Source of the DNA: Rostratula benghalensis
Lineage: Eukaryota; Chordata; Aves; Charadriiformes; Rostratulidae
DNA length: 64,000 nucleotides
Assembly: GCA_013399305.1 (NCBI GenBank)
Contig: VXAI01000028.1
Location: 2,643,818 to 2,707,817 of the forward strand
Direction: 5' to 3'
Shown: positions 54,062 through 64,000 of the stretch, piece by piece
Position numbering within the stretch: position 1 is the first letter of the stretch
How the letters are laid out: each line of letters starts with the position of its first letter
Position numbers and translations under genes: made by a program
Notes under the pieces: generated by a model
The model's database searches: none
Seen by the model: the letters and a program-made list of their open reading frames with translations, nothing else
Told to the model about the DNA's origin: nothing

Positions 54062-54416
54062 GACAACAAACCTTTTTCCAATTTAATATTTGGTCTCTGA
54101 TCTACCTTTTCCCTATATTTTCTCAATAAGTATATTTTAGTGTTCAACCCAAGGAACTGTCAGCCTGGGTTGGAAATGTCGAGGCCCGACATTTCTAGAT
54201 TAAATGTCAACCAGATGTTTGTGCAGTTCCCTTACAAGCCTTTCAAGACGCTTCCCAATTTAGTATTGTGTTTCACTATTAGAGGAAACCCAAGTTCATA
54301 CCTTACTTGTTTGAGCTGAAAGGGTTTGAAAGCCTCAGGCAGGGGAAGAAATGACAGGTACCCAAGCAATAGGAAATATAATTCCAAACTACAACCCACA
54401 ATAGCTAGTGTCCATC

Positions 54417-54436
54417 TTTTTTTTTTTTTCCCCCCC
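54417..54436 (+). repeat. T13-C7 pyrimidine tract
   Basis: A run of T is followed by a run of C. It is simple sequence with no acceptor AG directly after it. Confidence 0.85.
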
Positions 54437-55301
54437 TTCAATATATTTGAAGTCTGCCTGAAATAAGGTAGTTTCAACTCCAAAAACTATTTTTGTATAA
54501 TACTAACATTTTCCCCTCCACCACTGAAGCAAGGGAAATGCAGAATGGGATGTTACCCTTCCCTTAATCCTCCCAGCCACAGTGCCAGAGGTGGCACCGC
54601 TTCTGACAATGGAGAGCAGGATGCAGGGGAAAAACTGAAAGGAGATTTATCCATGAAAAGAGAAGAGAGAAGGGAGAGTATTATTCCAGCTATATCTTTC
54701 TATAAAGTGTCTGTCGCTAAAGCACCTGAGGTGCAGGAGAACCCTGGGTTTCCTCTGCCCTGCATGGAACCTTGCATAACAGAAGCCTCAAGTTGTGGTT
54801 CTATAAAATAGGATTTATATTAGGATGGGTTTTGTGTGTTTGTTGTGTCTTGTATGATCTTCACAGCAAGGGACTCACTCTTATTATGCATTTCACATGT
54901 ACTGCAACAGGGCCTCAGGCAGAGATGGGGAACTCTAGGTGCCAATGTAGTCAATAAATAGGGACATAAATAATACAGTTACAACATGTGGCTGAGAACT
55001 GGCTCTCATCCCAGAAATTCAGAGTGAACTTTCCTATTTTTGTTGGTTTAGTTTGATTCTAGTTTCTTGGTCAAAGTAACAATTTTTTAAACTGAACTTT
55101 CAAGATCATGAAAGAAATCAACAGTGAAACCCAGACAATGACCCGACAAATGGGCCACTGTGAACGTCTCCAAGAAGCAAGGGAAGAAGCAATGGCTGCT
55201 CATGGAGCAGGCAAGAACAATACCCCCTCCCAAGCCAGATCCTTCACTTACAGCTTCATCCTAATTCCAGAATCCAAGTTTTTTGGATTAAACCTATCTA
55301 C

Positions 55302-55320
55302 GGGGGGGGGAGGGGGGGGG
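55302..55320 (+). repeat. G9-A-G9 tract
   Basis: Two runs of nine G are separated by one A, in otherwise AT-rich DNA. It has the runs needed for an intramolecular G-quadruplex. It lies within a chance frame encoding a Gly run. Confidence 0.9.
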
Positions 55321-55720
55321 AATAAACGAAAGAAAAAAAGGCAGTAACACATGTACATAGCCTGCAAGAGTTAAGGTTTGTCAGAAAGGCCAAATTCTTC
55401 TTTGCATGTAGCAAGCTCCAGACTAAGTCATTAGAAGTATGACCTCCCAGAAAAATCCCCACTGGGGTGAGCTTTCTGCAAGAAGTAAACACCTCCATGG
55501 CCTCCAAATCCACCCTCCGTGCGTGCAGTGGGAGCCGCACTGATCAGCCAAGAGCTGGTTCCTACCCATGAAAACCCAGGCAAGGTTACCCGCTGAAATT
55601 CATTACTGAGAATGAGGAGCAATTCCACTAGACTCAGTAAATGCCTTCCAGACCATGGGGTGGTGTGACCGCGATGAGTCTGACCTCGCGCATTTGTGCA
55701 GCAGGAGGCTGGGAAATACA

Positions 55721-55798
55721 TTGGGTGAAATCCTGGCTCTGCTGAAGTGGGTGGCAAAATTCCCATTGACTTCAGGCAGGTCTGGGATTTCACCCATT
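55721..55798. mobile_element. Palindromic MITE-like ancient repeat (copy 3)
   Basis: GGGTGAAATCC (55723) and GGATTTCACCC (to 55795) are inverted terminal arms. Pairing continues inward through TGGCTCTGCTGAAGT on the left against ACTTCAGGCAGGTCTGG on the right, with a few mismatches. The flank ATT/AAT also pairs. The inner CCCATTGACTTCA matches the core of the copy at 11070. Repeats with a GGTGAAATCCTGGC edge and a CATTGACTTCAATGG centre are widespread in birds and reptiles and are most likely relics of non-autonomous DNA transposons. No target-site duplication is certain. Confidence 0.78.
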
Positions 55799-56916
55799 AC
55801 ATTTTTGGATGTCAGGGCAGCAACCCAGCACCAGATCCCGTTTCAGCTTCCCAGTTCTGTTTGGAGCCACTTGTCAGGGATCAGTGACCCCTCCCAGAGC
55901 AGCTATACATTGCCTGGCAGGCTCACAACATGCTGGCAAGTCCAGGGGAGGTGGGAAGGTTGGAGGACTCTTCATAAATATGTCACCCAAAACAAAGCTG
56001 AAAGAAAGATATCCGACAATTTAGAGCAACTCCTGTCTATTAGGGACTGGATTTCTCTGCTTAGTGGGGGGCTGTTCAAGGCTTTTGAAAACAAAAATAT
56101 TTAATCACTACAAGGGCTGGGTGACTCATTGTCCTGTGAGAAGCCTATTTTGACAACACAATGGCATCTAAAAAGAATAGATAGAAGAGATGCTTAGAAC
56201 AAAGAGATACTGAAGGGAATAATAAAAGAAAATGAAACCAAGGCAATTATTCTATCCACACTTTTATAGATCAATCCCATGGTACTGTGTTTGCATGAAT
56301 CCAAAGATTGGGAAAATGCTAGTCAGTTCATAATCCTGACAAAAAACACAGGCTCTATCCATCTCCTGCTAAAGTGAACAAGAGTGATTTTAGTGTGGCA
56401 ATAAGAACATATAGCTTTAATGAATTGTTTTGCCATTAATTTAAAACTAGAATACTTCTTATGAAGATTTTATAAGTCATAGCTATATTCACTGCCAGGA
56501 AACATCTGCTCAGGACTTGGTTTAGGTGACAGTTGTTCTCTGGGAAAAGTTGCTACCAGCTCCACTGGATAGCAGCATAGGTAGAAAATACAGAGTTTCA
56601 TTTTGTTCACAAGATGCAGGAGAAACTTAAACCTAGAGTGCAATTTCACTGGTGTTTGCAAGGTTATTTCTTTCTCCCAGCCAAACCAGTTCAGAAGCTG
56701 ACCATGTCACATACAGAATAAATATGTCTTTGTGACCACATCTGAATATTTGAAGTGAAAAGGTTAATGTTTAGTGCAGCTCTAACATTAATAGAATTGC
56801 AAGAGAAGATAAATAATCCAGCATCTAAATTGCCAACTGTAAATCTCATTGTTAACAGGAATGGAGAATATTAAAAATGCCTTGCAGCAGGTCTTCCTTG
56901 TTCCTAAATATGAAAA

Positions 56917-56969
56917 ATATTTTCCTACCAACAATATATTTTACCTACCAAAAATATTTTACCTACCAA
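56917..56969 (+). repeat. Three-copy tandem repeat, unit about 16-19 bases
   Basis: ATATTTTCCTACCAA, ATATTTTACCTACCAA and ATATTTTACCTACCAA follow one another, separated by short A-rich spacers. It is a small minisatellite-like duplication. Confidence 0.85.
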
Positions 56970-58745
56970 TTTCTCAGGCAAGACGAGCAAACCTTGAATG
57001 AGACACGACCTGGTCTTTCACTGAAGAAATCAGACTTTGATTAAAAACAATGAATTCTTTCAAGTTACCAAAAAAGCACAGTTATTTAAGTAACACCAAC
57101 TGCGCAACCACAGATGAATCTTTGCAACTTGATGCATACTTGAACAGAGATACACAGCCTGTTTTTGTTTACAAATAATTAAAAGCCCCACCTGTAAAAA
57201 TCTGCCTTGGTGAATTTACCTTGCTCAAATGATTTTTCTCCAAACCCGACTTCTTTTGTAGTGTTGAGGCCTGAAGTCAAAAAAGTTCTGTGTGTTTATA
57301 AACAACAACTCCTAAGACCAGCTTAATATATAAACACCTTAGTCCAACACACACACAGGCAAGAACATGCAGAATCAGAGTTTATCTTACAAGGCAGGAG
57401 ACGCTGGAATGCTAACATATAGGAGCAGAAAACACATTCCAGTACACTAAAATAATTTTACTGTTCAGGAACAACCTTGTGTTCCTCAGAACTAAGGTTA
57501 GCTAATATTTGAGAAAAGGAAGGCTGTTGAATTGCATTGGTAACGGCTTAGCACTCAGACTCAAGAAAACCTCCTGTGTCAAGAAACACATCACAGTTTC
57601 TTTCGCCCCCAGTCTAAGCAGAGGTAGCTGCTTCTCAGTGCCCTGTGTTAGTAGAGCTATGCATGCTGCTATGTATGTTACTCAGGTTTGTTATTTTTTC
57701 CTTAGTGTCTTGCACCAAAACTATGACAAAAACCCTACAAGTGTCCCCCAACACAAGTCTCAAACCGCATGCATCAATCCTGTCCTAACACAATGATAGA
57801 GGTGGACAGCTAAGAGGTAACACAGGTGAATGCAGCCTCCCCTGGCGCTTATGGCCTAGGCATATCACAACACAAGCTTCGTGCAATTGCAAGTCAGCCT
57901 GGGTGAAGAGATGGCGCTTGTAGCTGCAAAACTACAAATGCACATGACAGGATAATGCAAGTTTCGGAGTGCCGATTTCAAAAAACTAAAAATACAACAA
58001 ACAACCCCCATACTTTCCATGCTGCTTCTGCTTTTCCTTTGTGGAACATATTCCTCTTCAGTCTCGTGTTTTCCACTCTTGTTTAGCTGAGAGTGCATTT
58101 CTCAGTATGAGGGAGAGAAAGCAAGCAAGCACTTCAGAAAGCAATGGTTGAGCTGTTTTCAAAATGGTTTGGATTTTTTGGGGTGTTTTCGTTGTTTCGG
58201 TTTGGTGTGTTTGTTTTTTTTAAGAGCAAAACAAAGCCCAGCATTAATATTCCTACAAATTACATTGTTTTTTCAGCCTTTAAAAAATAAAGTTAAAAGG
58301 AGAACAGTAATTCCCAGCAGGTGGCAGATAGACTTGCTGTTATTTGTGTCATGTGAACAGACACCTAAATCCCCCAGCCCTGTCTGAATAAACTGCTGCA
58401 GAGCAAACATTAGGTAACAGCTAACCTTAAGATTTCACCACCTGCAACAGACAAGCAGGACAGGGAAGCACCTCTGTTGCCAACTTATCAATAGAGAAAT
58501 AAAATACGAAGTAAAACACAACTTGTCTGACTGCACAGAAGGAATTGTGGGTGAAAACAAGAGCAAACTCCTGCCTTCCTAAGTCTTATTATACTGTCTT
58601 CACCACAGAAGACAGGTTTTTTCTGGGTAAGATAATAACTCAGAGCTCAGACACATGGCCATGTAAAATCCATCTCTCCATATTATTTGCAAATAAACAG
58701 GTGGGCATATTTCTCAGGCAATATAGGTCAGTATTCCTGTATTTA

Positions 58746-59254
58746 AGACACAGGACTGGGCAAGTATTTCAATACACCTGTAGTATCAAATTCTGTTAGA
58801 TTCACGAACCCCTCATTTATCTACAGAAGCCCCTCAATTACACAATGCTACTTAAAAGCCTACAGTCAATTACTGTGGACCATGCTCCAGTGCAAACTCT
58901 ATGTGTGCCAGACCACCCCCGAGCTCCTTACGGCTGCTGAGCCAAGGCTCTTAGTAAAGACATCACCACAGTCAGACAAAAATCTCTTCACGCTATTATT
59001 TGTCACCAAAGTACCACCAGTTCTAAGACAGAAACATTACAGGATTGCACATACTAAGGTTGCACCTCCTCTACTTTATCCTCCAGAAATAGACACAGCA
59101 ACATCAGTATCATACCTTGCTTGTGGCACCCCTACTACAGCACAACACTTTGAGTATCAGTGCTCACTCAGGTTTGGGTGGCAGGACAAGTTTTCAGTCC
59201 CTCTGCAGAAATTTAAAAAAAAAAAAAAAAAAAAATGTTGCTGCTGCAGGTGAT
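58746..59254 (+). other. Open frame of about 170 codons running into a poly(A) tract
   Basis: The frame opens after a TAA at about 58743 and stays open through an ATG at 58882 to the A21 tract at 59215-59235, stopping at about 59254. A frame that ends in poly(A) is what a processed retrocopy with a lost stop would look like, so I note it. However, the peptide (for example LLVKTSPQSDKN and PPLLYPPEIDTATS) matches no family I know. No target-site duplication was found and no polyadenylation signal sits just before the tract. It is likely a chance frame next to a microsatellite. Confidence 0.2.
59215..59235 (+). repeat. Poly(A) tract, 21 bases
   Basis: An uninterrupted run of 21 A, preceded by GCAGAAATTT and followed by TGTTGCTGCTGC. 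Confidence 0.93.
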
Positions 59255-61143
59255 CTTATCAGCAGTACAAACTCCCAGGTTCCTCTCTGGTCACAGGTTA
59301 ATCAATCGGCTTAAACTCTGCCACCTGTTGAAGTTAACTATGCAGATGCCTTAGCTGGTGATTTCTCAGCTACCCTGAGATCAGCTGCTGAATAAATATC
59401 AAACCTCCAAATTAGTGGTATTTATTCAGCTGGGTTAACCCCAGACATTTGTCCTAAAGGCACAGCAATATTGCTGGTTGCTATGGCTTTTTCTTAAGCC
59501 TTCTTTAGTGTGGAGGTGAGTGTCCAGCACCTGTAAAGTGTGGGTGGGTGCATGGGTGGCTCTTTTCATAGTGAGTGCAGTTGGTTTTAACAAGAGCAGC
59601 AAATGAGCCAGGGCATCACAAGAGACCTGCCTCCCTCTTTGTGTGCTTTCCTAGGCACACATCTGGATTGGGGCACTTTGGATGTCTCAAAAAACCTCCC
59701 TTTGAAATGCTGGAAATGGTGTTCCATATTTGACCAGAGTTGATACTTTTGACCACTTAATAAGTGCTAACTCTAGAACAATCTGTTTTAAAAATGTTGA
59801 TTTTTTTTCCTTCATGTTTTTAGAAATAAAATCCTTTTTGCTCCCAAATTACTTACAGGTCAACCCAGAGAAGAGGGGCAAATATGTATAAGTTAAAACA
59901 TACATGGTCCAGCTCTACAACAAAATTCAGCACCTCCTACTTAGCTCCAGAAGTCTTGTAATATACTGCTGTCCACCCACTGACCTCTCAAAGTATAAAA
60001 TATCCTCAGAACCTCTAACATTGTCTATCTTTACAGCAGATCACTATATATTAGTGTTTCTGGATACACTTTGTCAGTCCACCCTCTACTTGTTTGGAGC
60101 AGAGAGTAAGCAAAATTAGATGGTTTAGGCAGATGCTAGCATGCTCTGAACTAGGTTTAAAGTATTTGGACAGTAAAATACTCTTTATTTATAGTGTAGT
60201 GCTTCTTTCACAGTTCAGGCATAGTTCAGTCCCAGTCATATAAATAATACTCTGGCTATTATAACAGAAAAAAATGAAAGTGTATAGACCTACTTATTAC
60301 ACCAACCAGATAAGCCCTTTAAGGCCAGCATAATTTATTAACTATGCTGGAACATTTATGGGATAATTAGCCAGAGAAAAAAGGATAATGAATTTTATGG
60401 ACATTGAAGAAATCATGCAGATGAGCACCCTGGCAAAATACATAATGTCACACAGCTTTGAAGACCTCTTATCCAGCACTAGGCAAATATAGCCCTCCAA
60501 GAGCTGGAGCTTTGCTGGCAGTCAAAACAGCGCAGGCCTACAAGGAGATAGGAGCAGGGAAGCTCCTGCAGCACGACCCCAGTCTTGCTTGGCAAATGTA
60601 AGACAGGAAAACATTAAGTTTGTTTGGATGACAAATAGTTGCCACTGAAGCCCAAAGGCACCAGACCAGAGAAGCAAGCCTAAGGCTGCTGGGCCCAAAG
60701 ACAGATGGGTTCTTAATTTTCATGAATTTCAGGAGTAAATCCTTCCTGAGATTAAAAAGCACCATGTCAGCATTGATTTCTTTGGAATTGAAGTTATTAC
60801 CTCAAAAGAGGTAATTGCCTTATTCTCTCAGCACTGTTGGTTTTGTGGTAGCCCTTGAAGGTAAGGCAAGATTTACTGCTGGAGGGAACACAAGTGGCTG
60901 CTGTTGGGCGTGGGAGAAGCAGGACAACAGGTCTGGACACTGAATGGAAAGGAGTCCAGGAAAGGTGTTTGATTTTCAGGGACAACCTTCTCCACACTCA
61001 AGAATGGTCCACCCCACCAAGTAGAAAAGTAAGCAAAAGCAGCAGGAACTTACATGAATTAACAGGAAGCTCCTGACAAAACTGAGACATGAAAAGCAAG
61101 CATACACGAAGTGCAAGTAGGGACAGGTGATCTAGGAGGAATA

Positions 61144-61330
61144 CAAAGGGTGACCAGACCCTGGAAAAGGTTGCCCAGAGAGGTTGTACTATGCATCCAT
61201 GCAGGTATTCAAACCCTGACTGGACATGGCCCTGGGAAAACAGCTCTAACTGTCCCTGCTCAGAGTGAGCGGGTGGACAGGATGATCTCCAGAGGTCCTT
61301 CCAGCCTCAGCAAGTTTGTAGTGTTGGTCC
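61144..61330 (+). mobile_element. CR1 non-LTR retrotransposon, old 3' fragment
   Basis: CR1 landmarks occur in order: TGGAAAAGGTTGCCCAGAGA, GGTTGT, GGTATTCAAACCCTGACTGG, ACATGGCCCTGGG, and GATGATCTCCAGAGGTCC, then TTCCAGCCTCAG and a decayed tail. This belongs to a different and older subfamily than the copy at 2283 (GATGATCTCCAGAGGTCC instead of GATCTTTAAGGTCC) and is more diverged. The octamer tail is barely recognisable (TTTGTAGTGTTGG). It has no coding capacity and lies on the same strand as the first copy. Confidence 0.9.
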
Positions 61331-64000
61331 ATGGAAAGTGCTGAGCACAGAGATGTGTGTGAACTGCCACCCCACTGGTGTGCTGAAGGTGCCTGATTCA
61401 AAGCAGCCAAAGAGATGCCTCTATCCACTTCAGACCCAGAGCCCTCTCAGGATGGTCAGTCTTTATAGCTTGTTTTTTCCCAAAGCGCAGTCAGGCATGG
61501 GTGGAAATGCCCTGCCTTTTGCACAACCATCCCATGGTCAGAGCTCTCAGTTGTGTGTGGGGAGCTCTCCCAGGACTGTTTATATATTTTACAGTAAACA
61601 GTTTTGGGATAAAACAAAACAAAACCCAAGTGAAATAATCTTGGGAGTTGGGATGAGAAGCCAAGAATCTTACCTGCTGGCTGGGTGCCCTGGGCACTGT
61701 GTTACAAACCCCTTTTCCTTCTTCCTTTGGCACTATGCTGCTGTGCTTGGTGCCACACTACCGTTCCATCTTTGTTAAGGAGGGTAGAGGGTGCAAGAGG
61801 AGAATGAAATACCCACCTTCCCTTGCCCTCTTCCTTCCCAGGGTATTCTCCTCCTTAGCTCATGGGGAGCCTTCCAAATCCTCCATCTGAGCTGAACAGA
61901 GGCCCTCAAGTTTCTCAGCCAAGCCTTTAACCTTGAGGCCATGCAACGGCATAAGCAGAAACAACCAGACATCTAAAAGACTCTGCAATATATATGTCAA
62001 CTTTCCTGGTGGATTTTTTTTTTTTCTTTTATTTTATTTTCTTTTTCTGTTTACCTGCTTTGCCTTACAGCACATCTCAGAGTGAAAGCAAACAACTCAG
62101 AGATCTAGAATCCTCTCACCACTGTTCCTATGTTGTTATCTCAGGGCAGATCTGGCTTTTCAGCCACACATTGCATGTCACACCTCAGTGTATTGATTTA
62201 GCAATAGCCTCCTCTGATTTATGGGTGAGGCTGATATTAAAAGTGGTTCCTGTATAAAAACACCCTACATGATAACCTGTAGCACAGTCTTTAGACATTA
62301 ATTTAAAGCCACTAGACCTCAACAGGAATAGTTAAGCACACACTCCAGGATTTCATAGGCATTTAAGCAGCACTCAGCATTGTGCTGACCCGATTTTCAG
62401 ATTGTCTTTTTAAATGTGTTTGACCAATTATAACTGTAAATTGAAAGTAAATGTGATTTTCAAAAGCTTCTCAAACAATGCTTTTGTTGCTGTTGGTAGG
62501 AGTTAGCACCCAGATCATCAAAGAGCTTTGGATGTTTCGTCTGACTGAATGAGGAGATTTAAATCCTGAAGTGAAGTGGTGCTGGTCATTAAAAGCTCAA
62601 AGATTCAGTCCCTTGAAAGATCTTGACTTAAGTGCCTTCTGAAAATGTCCTCTGCACAGCCAAGAAAGATGTACTTCGGGCTTAGTAGCACTGAGCAGTG
62701 AATACTCAAACATGCAGCTCAGGGACCTCACATGTTTTTTTCCCTCTGTAGTGGTACCAAAAGGCAAGTATCTAAAACAATAAAGAGAAAACACTCACCT
62801 TTACCAAAAGTCTGTACTCTTTGGGACAGAAACTTTGGACCTATTAATTCATTTAGTGCTTGCTGATTCAGTTAATTATAGATAGGAAAATCAGGTGGGA
62901 GGCACCTTACCCAATGCAGACCTCTGCACCTGGGTTTCACCTTCCAACCTGCCTTCATGGCCAACAAAAGAAGGCTTTTCTAGGGGCTGGTTCATTTGAT
63001 TAATTTTAGGGTGAGATGAAGTGATTTTGGTTTCTCTACACCAGGGTGACTACTTCCGAAGTGGCTCTAGAATCAGCCTCTGTAGGTGGATAAATTCAGG
63101 TGAGGCAAATTCTCTCCTTCCTGCAGAGATGCTATATCTTATTGAAATCATGCAGGGTTAGCCACCCCGATGCTTTGAATGTCCTACCAGTCTCTACCTT
63201 TGATTTTTACACAAGTAAATGCCCATTAACATATGACCTTTTGTCTTCGTGCATGTGTGCTTGATGTTTGGTTTATTGGGACACCAAACGATGTTTCAGA
63301 GCATGGCAGAGCTGGCTGAACTTTCTCAGGAAAACTTATATATCTGATATAATGACTTTTAAGTACATTTGTATATATGTGTATTAGAACAGAATTCAAT
63401 GAAAAACAGAAATCCAATGAAACGTGTCGACTGTCAAAAAACATTCTTTGAGATTTTGCATTTTCTTTCCATTTTTGAAAGACTGAACTCGCAAATGTTT
63501 TTTACATTATTACTAGGACCTTTTATACTCTACCCACTTCCTTCTTTTTTCCCCACTGGAAAATGCAGAGACATTGGAAGCATTTTGACATGTTTTGATC
63601 ACCTTTCATATCTTGTACACTTTTCCAGTCAAAAAAAGCTGAAAAACAGGAAAATCTTAAATGAAATATAGAAGGCTGGAAATGCAGCTAAACCATGTCA
63701 GTGCCACAACTGAATAAGGAAGCTAACATGTTTTGGTTTATAGAAACCAAAATATATAAATCTTCCAGGTTAGCTTTTCTCAGTCTGACTGGAGATGAAG
63801 AATCCTGCCGTATTAATACCTTCCTGGATTAGGTATGCCTTCTGCAAAGGTATGGAAATGTGTGCTATGAATGACCTAGCATTAATTATAGTAATTTCCC
63901 CATGGCTAAAAATGGGTGTTGCTGGGCCTTTTATGTCCTTAAATTCTCTTTATCCTTTTCTTTAAATAGCTGAAGTGTGAATGTCGCTTGACATTTCTTT
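61331..64000. other. Non-coding sequence, no gene seen
   Basis: No gene is supported. The largest frame (146 codons, 61338-61778) begins in the CR1 flank and has no domain or splice support. A T-rich tract at 62014-62048 is listed separately. The rest is unique sequence. Confidence 0.55.
62014..62048 (+). repeat. T-rich low-complexity tract
   Basis: T12 is followed by CTTTTATTTTATTTTC-type repeats. It is simple sequence. Confidence 0.85.

Larger units (their letters stand above)
41348..55720. other. Non-coding sequence, no gene seen
   Basis: No gene is supported. Frames reach about 100 codons and overlap frames on the other strand. A small palindrome at 41516-41536 and simple repeats are listed separately. 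A stretch near 48487-48530 vaguely resembles the reverse strand of a CR1 start, but too weakly to annotate. Confidence 0.55.
55799..61143. other. Non-coding sequence, no gene confirmed
   Basis: No gene is confirmed. The stretch holds a three-copy tandem repeat at 56917-56969 and a 170-codon open frame running into poly(A) at 58746-59254, both listed separately. A small hairpin (CCAGCATA/TATGCTGG) lies near 60327-60352. The rest is unique AT-rich sequence. Confidence 0.5.

Noticed and set aside
55655..56104. 149-codon plus-strand frame
   Set aside because: It reads straight through the palindromic repeat at 55721-55798, so it cannot be a conserved coding frame.
61338..61778. 146-codon plus-strand frame next to CR1
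   Set aside because: It starts in the CR1 flank, encodes no CR1 reverse transcriptase or endonuclease motif and has random composition.
62335..62410. Possible relic of a palindromic repeat (GTTAAGCACACAC, AGCACTCAGCATTGTGCTG)
   Set aside because: Motif resemblance is slight and the arms do not pair convincingly.
1..64000. CRISPR arrays, operons, rRNA or tRNA genes, phage or plasmid functions
   Set aside because: No spaced identical repeats, no dense co-directional frames and no cloverleaf or rRNA signatures. The sequence is vertebrate in character.

Overview
The window looks like vertebrate nuclear DNA, most likely from a bird. It is AT-rich and CpG-poor. It carries two 3' ends of CR1 retrotransposons of the avian type, including a TTCTATGA-type terminal octamer, and three degraded palindromic repeats of a kind widespread in reptile and bird genomes. 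It has no operons, no bacterial-style gene density, no rRNA or tRNA gene and no CpG island. Open frames are scattered on both strands, have protein-unlike composition and behave as chance frames in non-coding DNA. I read the window as intergenic or long-intron sequence.

Layout. 1-2282 is unique sequence with a homeodomain-motif-rich block near 1060-1250. 2283-2550 is a forward CR1 3' end. 2551-11069 is unique sequence with an A30 tract and a strong 12-bp-stem hairpin at 10820-10857. 11070-11206 is a well preserved palindromic (MITE-like) repeat. 11207-33089 is mostly unique sequence with one weak plus-strand exon candidate (19883-19991), a conserved-looking block near 22560-22720 and several simple repeats. 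33090-33354 is the best protein-coding candidate: a minus-strand, 265-bp exon-like segment with good splice sites and protein-like composition, which I cannot assign to a family. 33355-41267 contains a T30 tract and GAAA- and TTG-rich repeats. 41268-41347 is a second palindromic repeat. 41348-55720 is unique sequence with small simple repeats. 55721-55798 is a third palindromic repeat. 58746-59254 is an open frame that runs into a poly(A) tract. 61144-61330 is a second, older CR1 3' fragment. The rest is unique sequence.

No complete gene can be built from the window, so no pathway can be described. The items most worth following are the exon candidate at 33090-33354, the palindromic repeats as one or more ancient mobile families, and the candidate conserved non-coding blocks.
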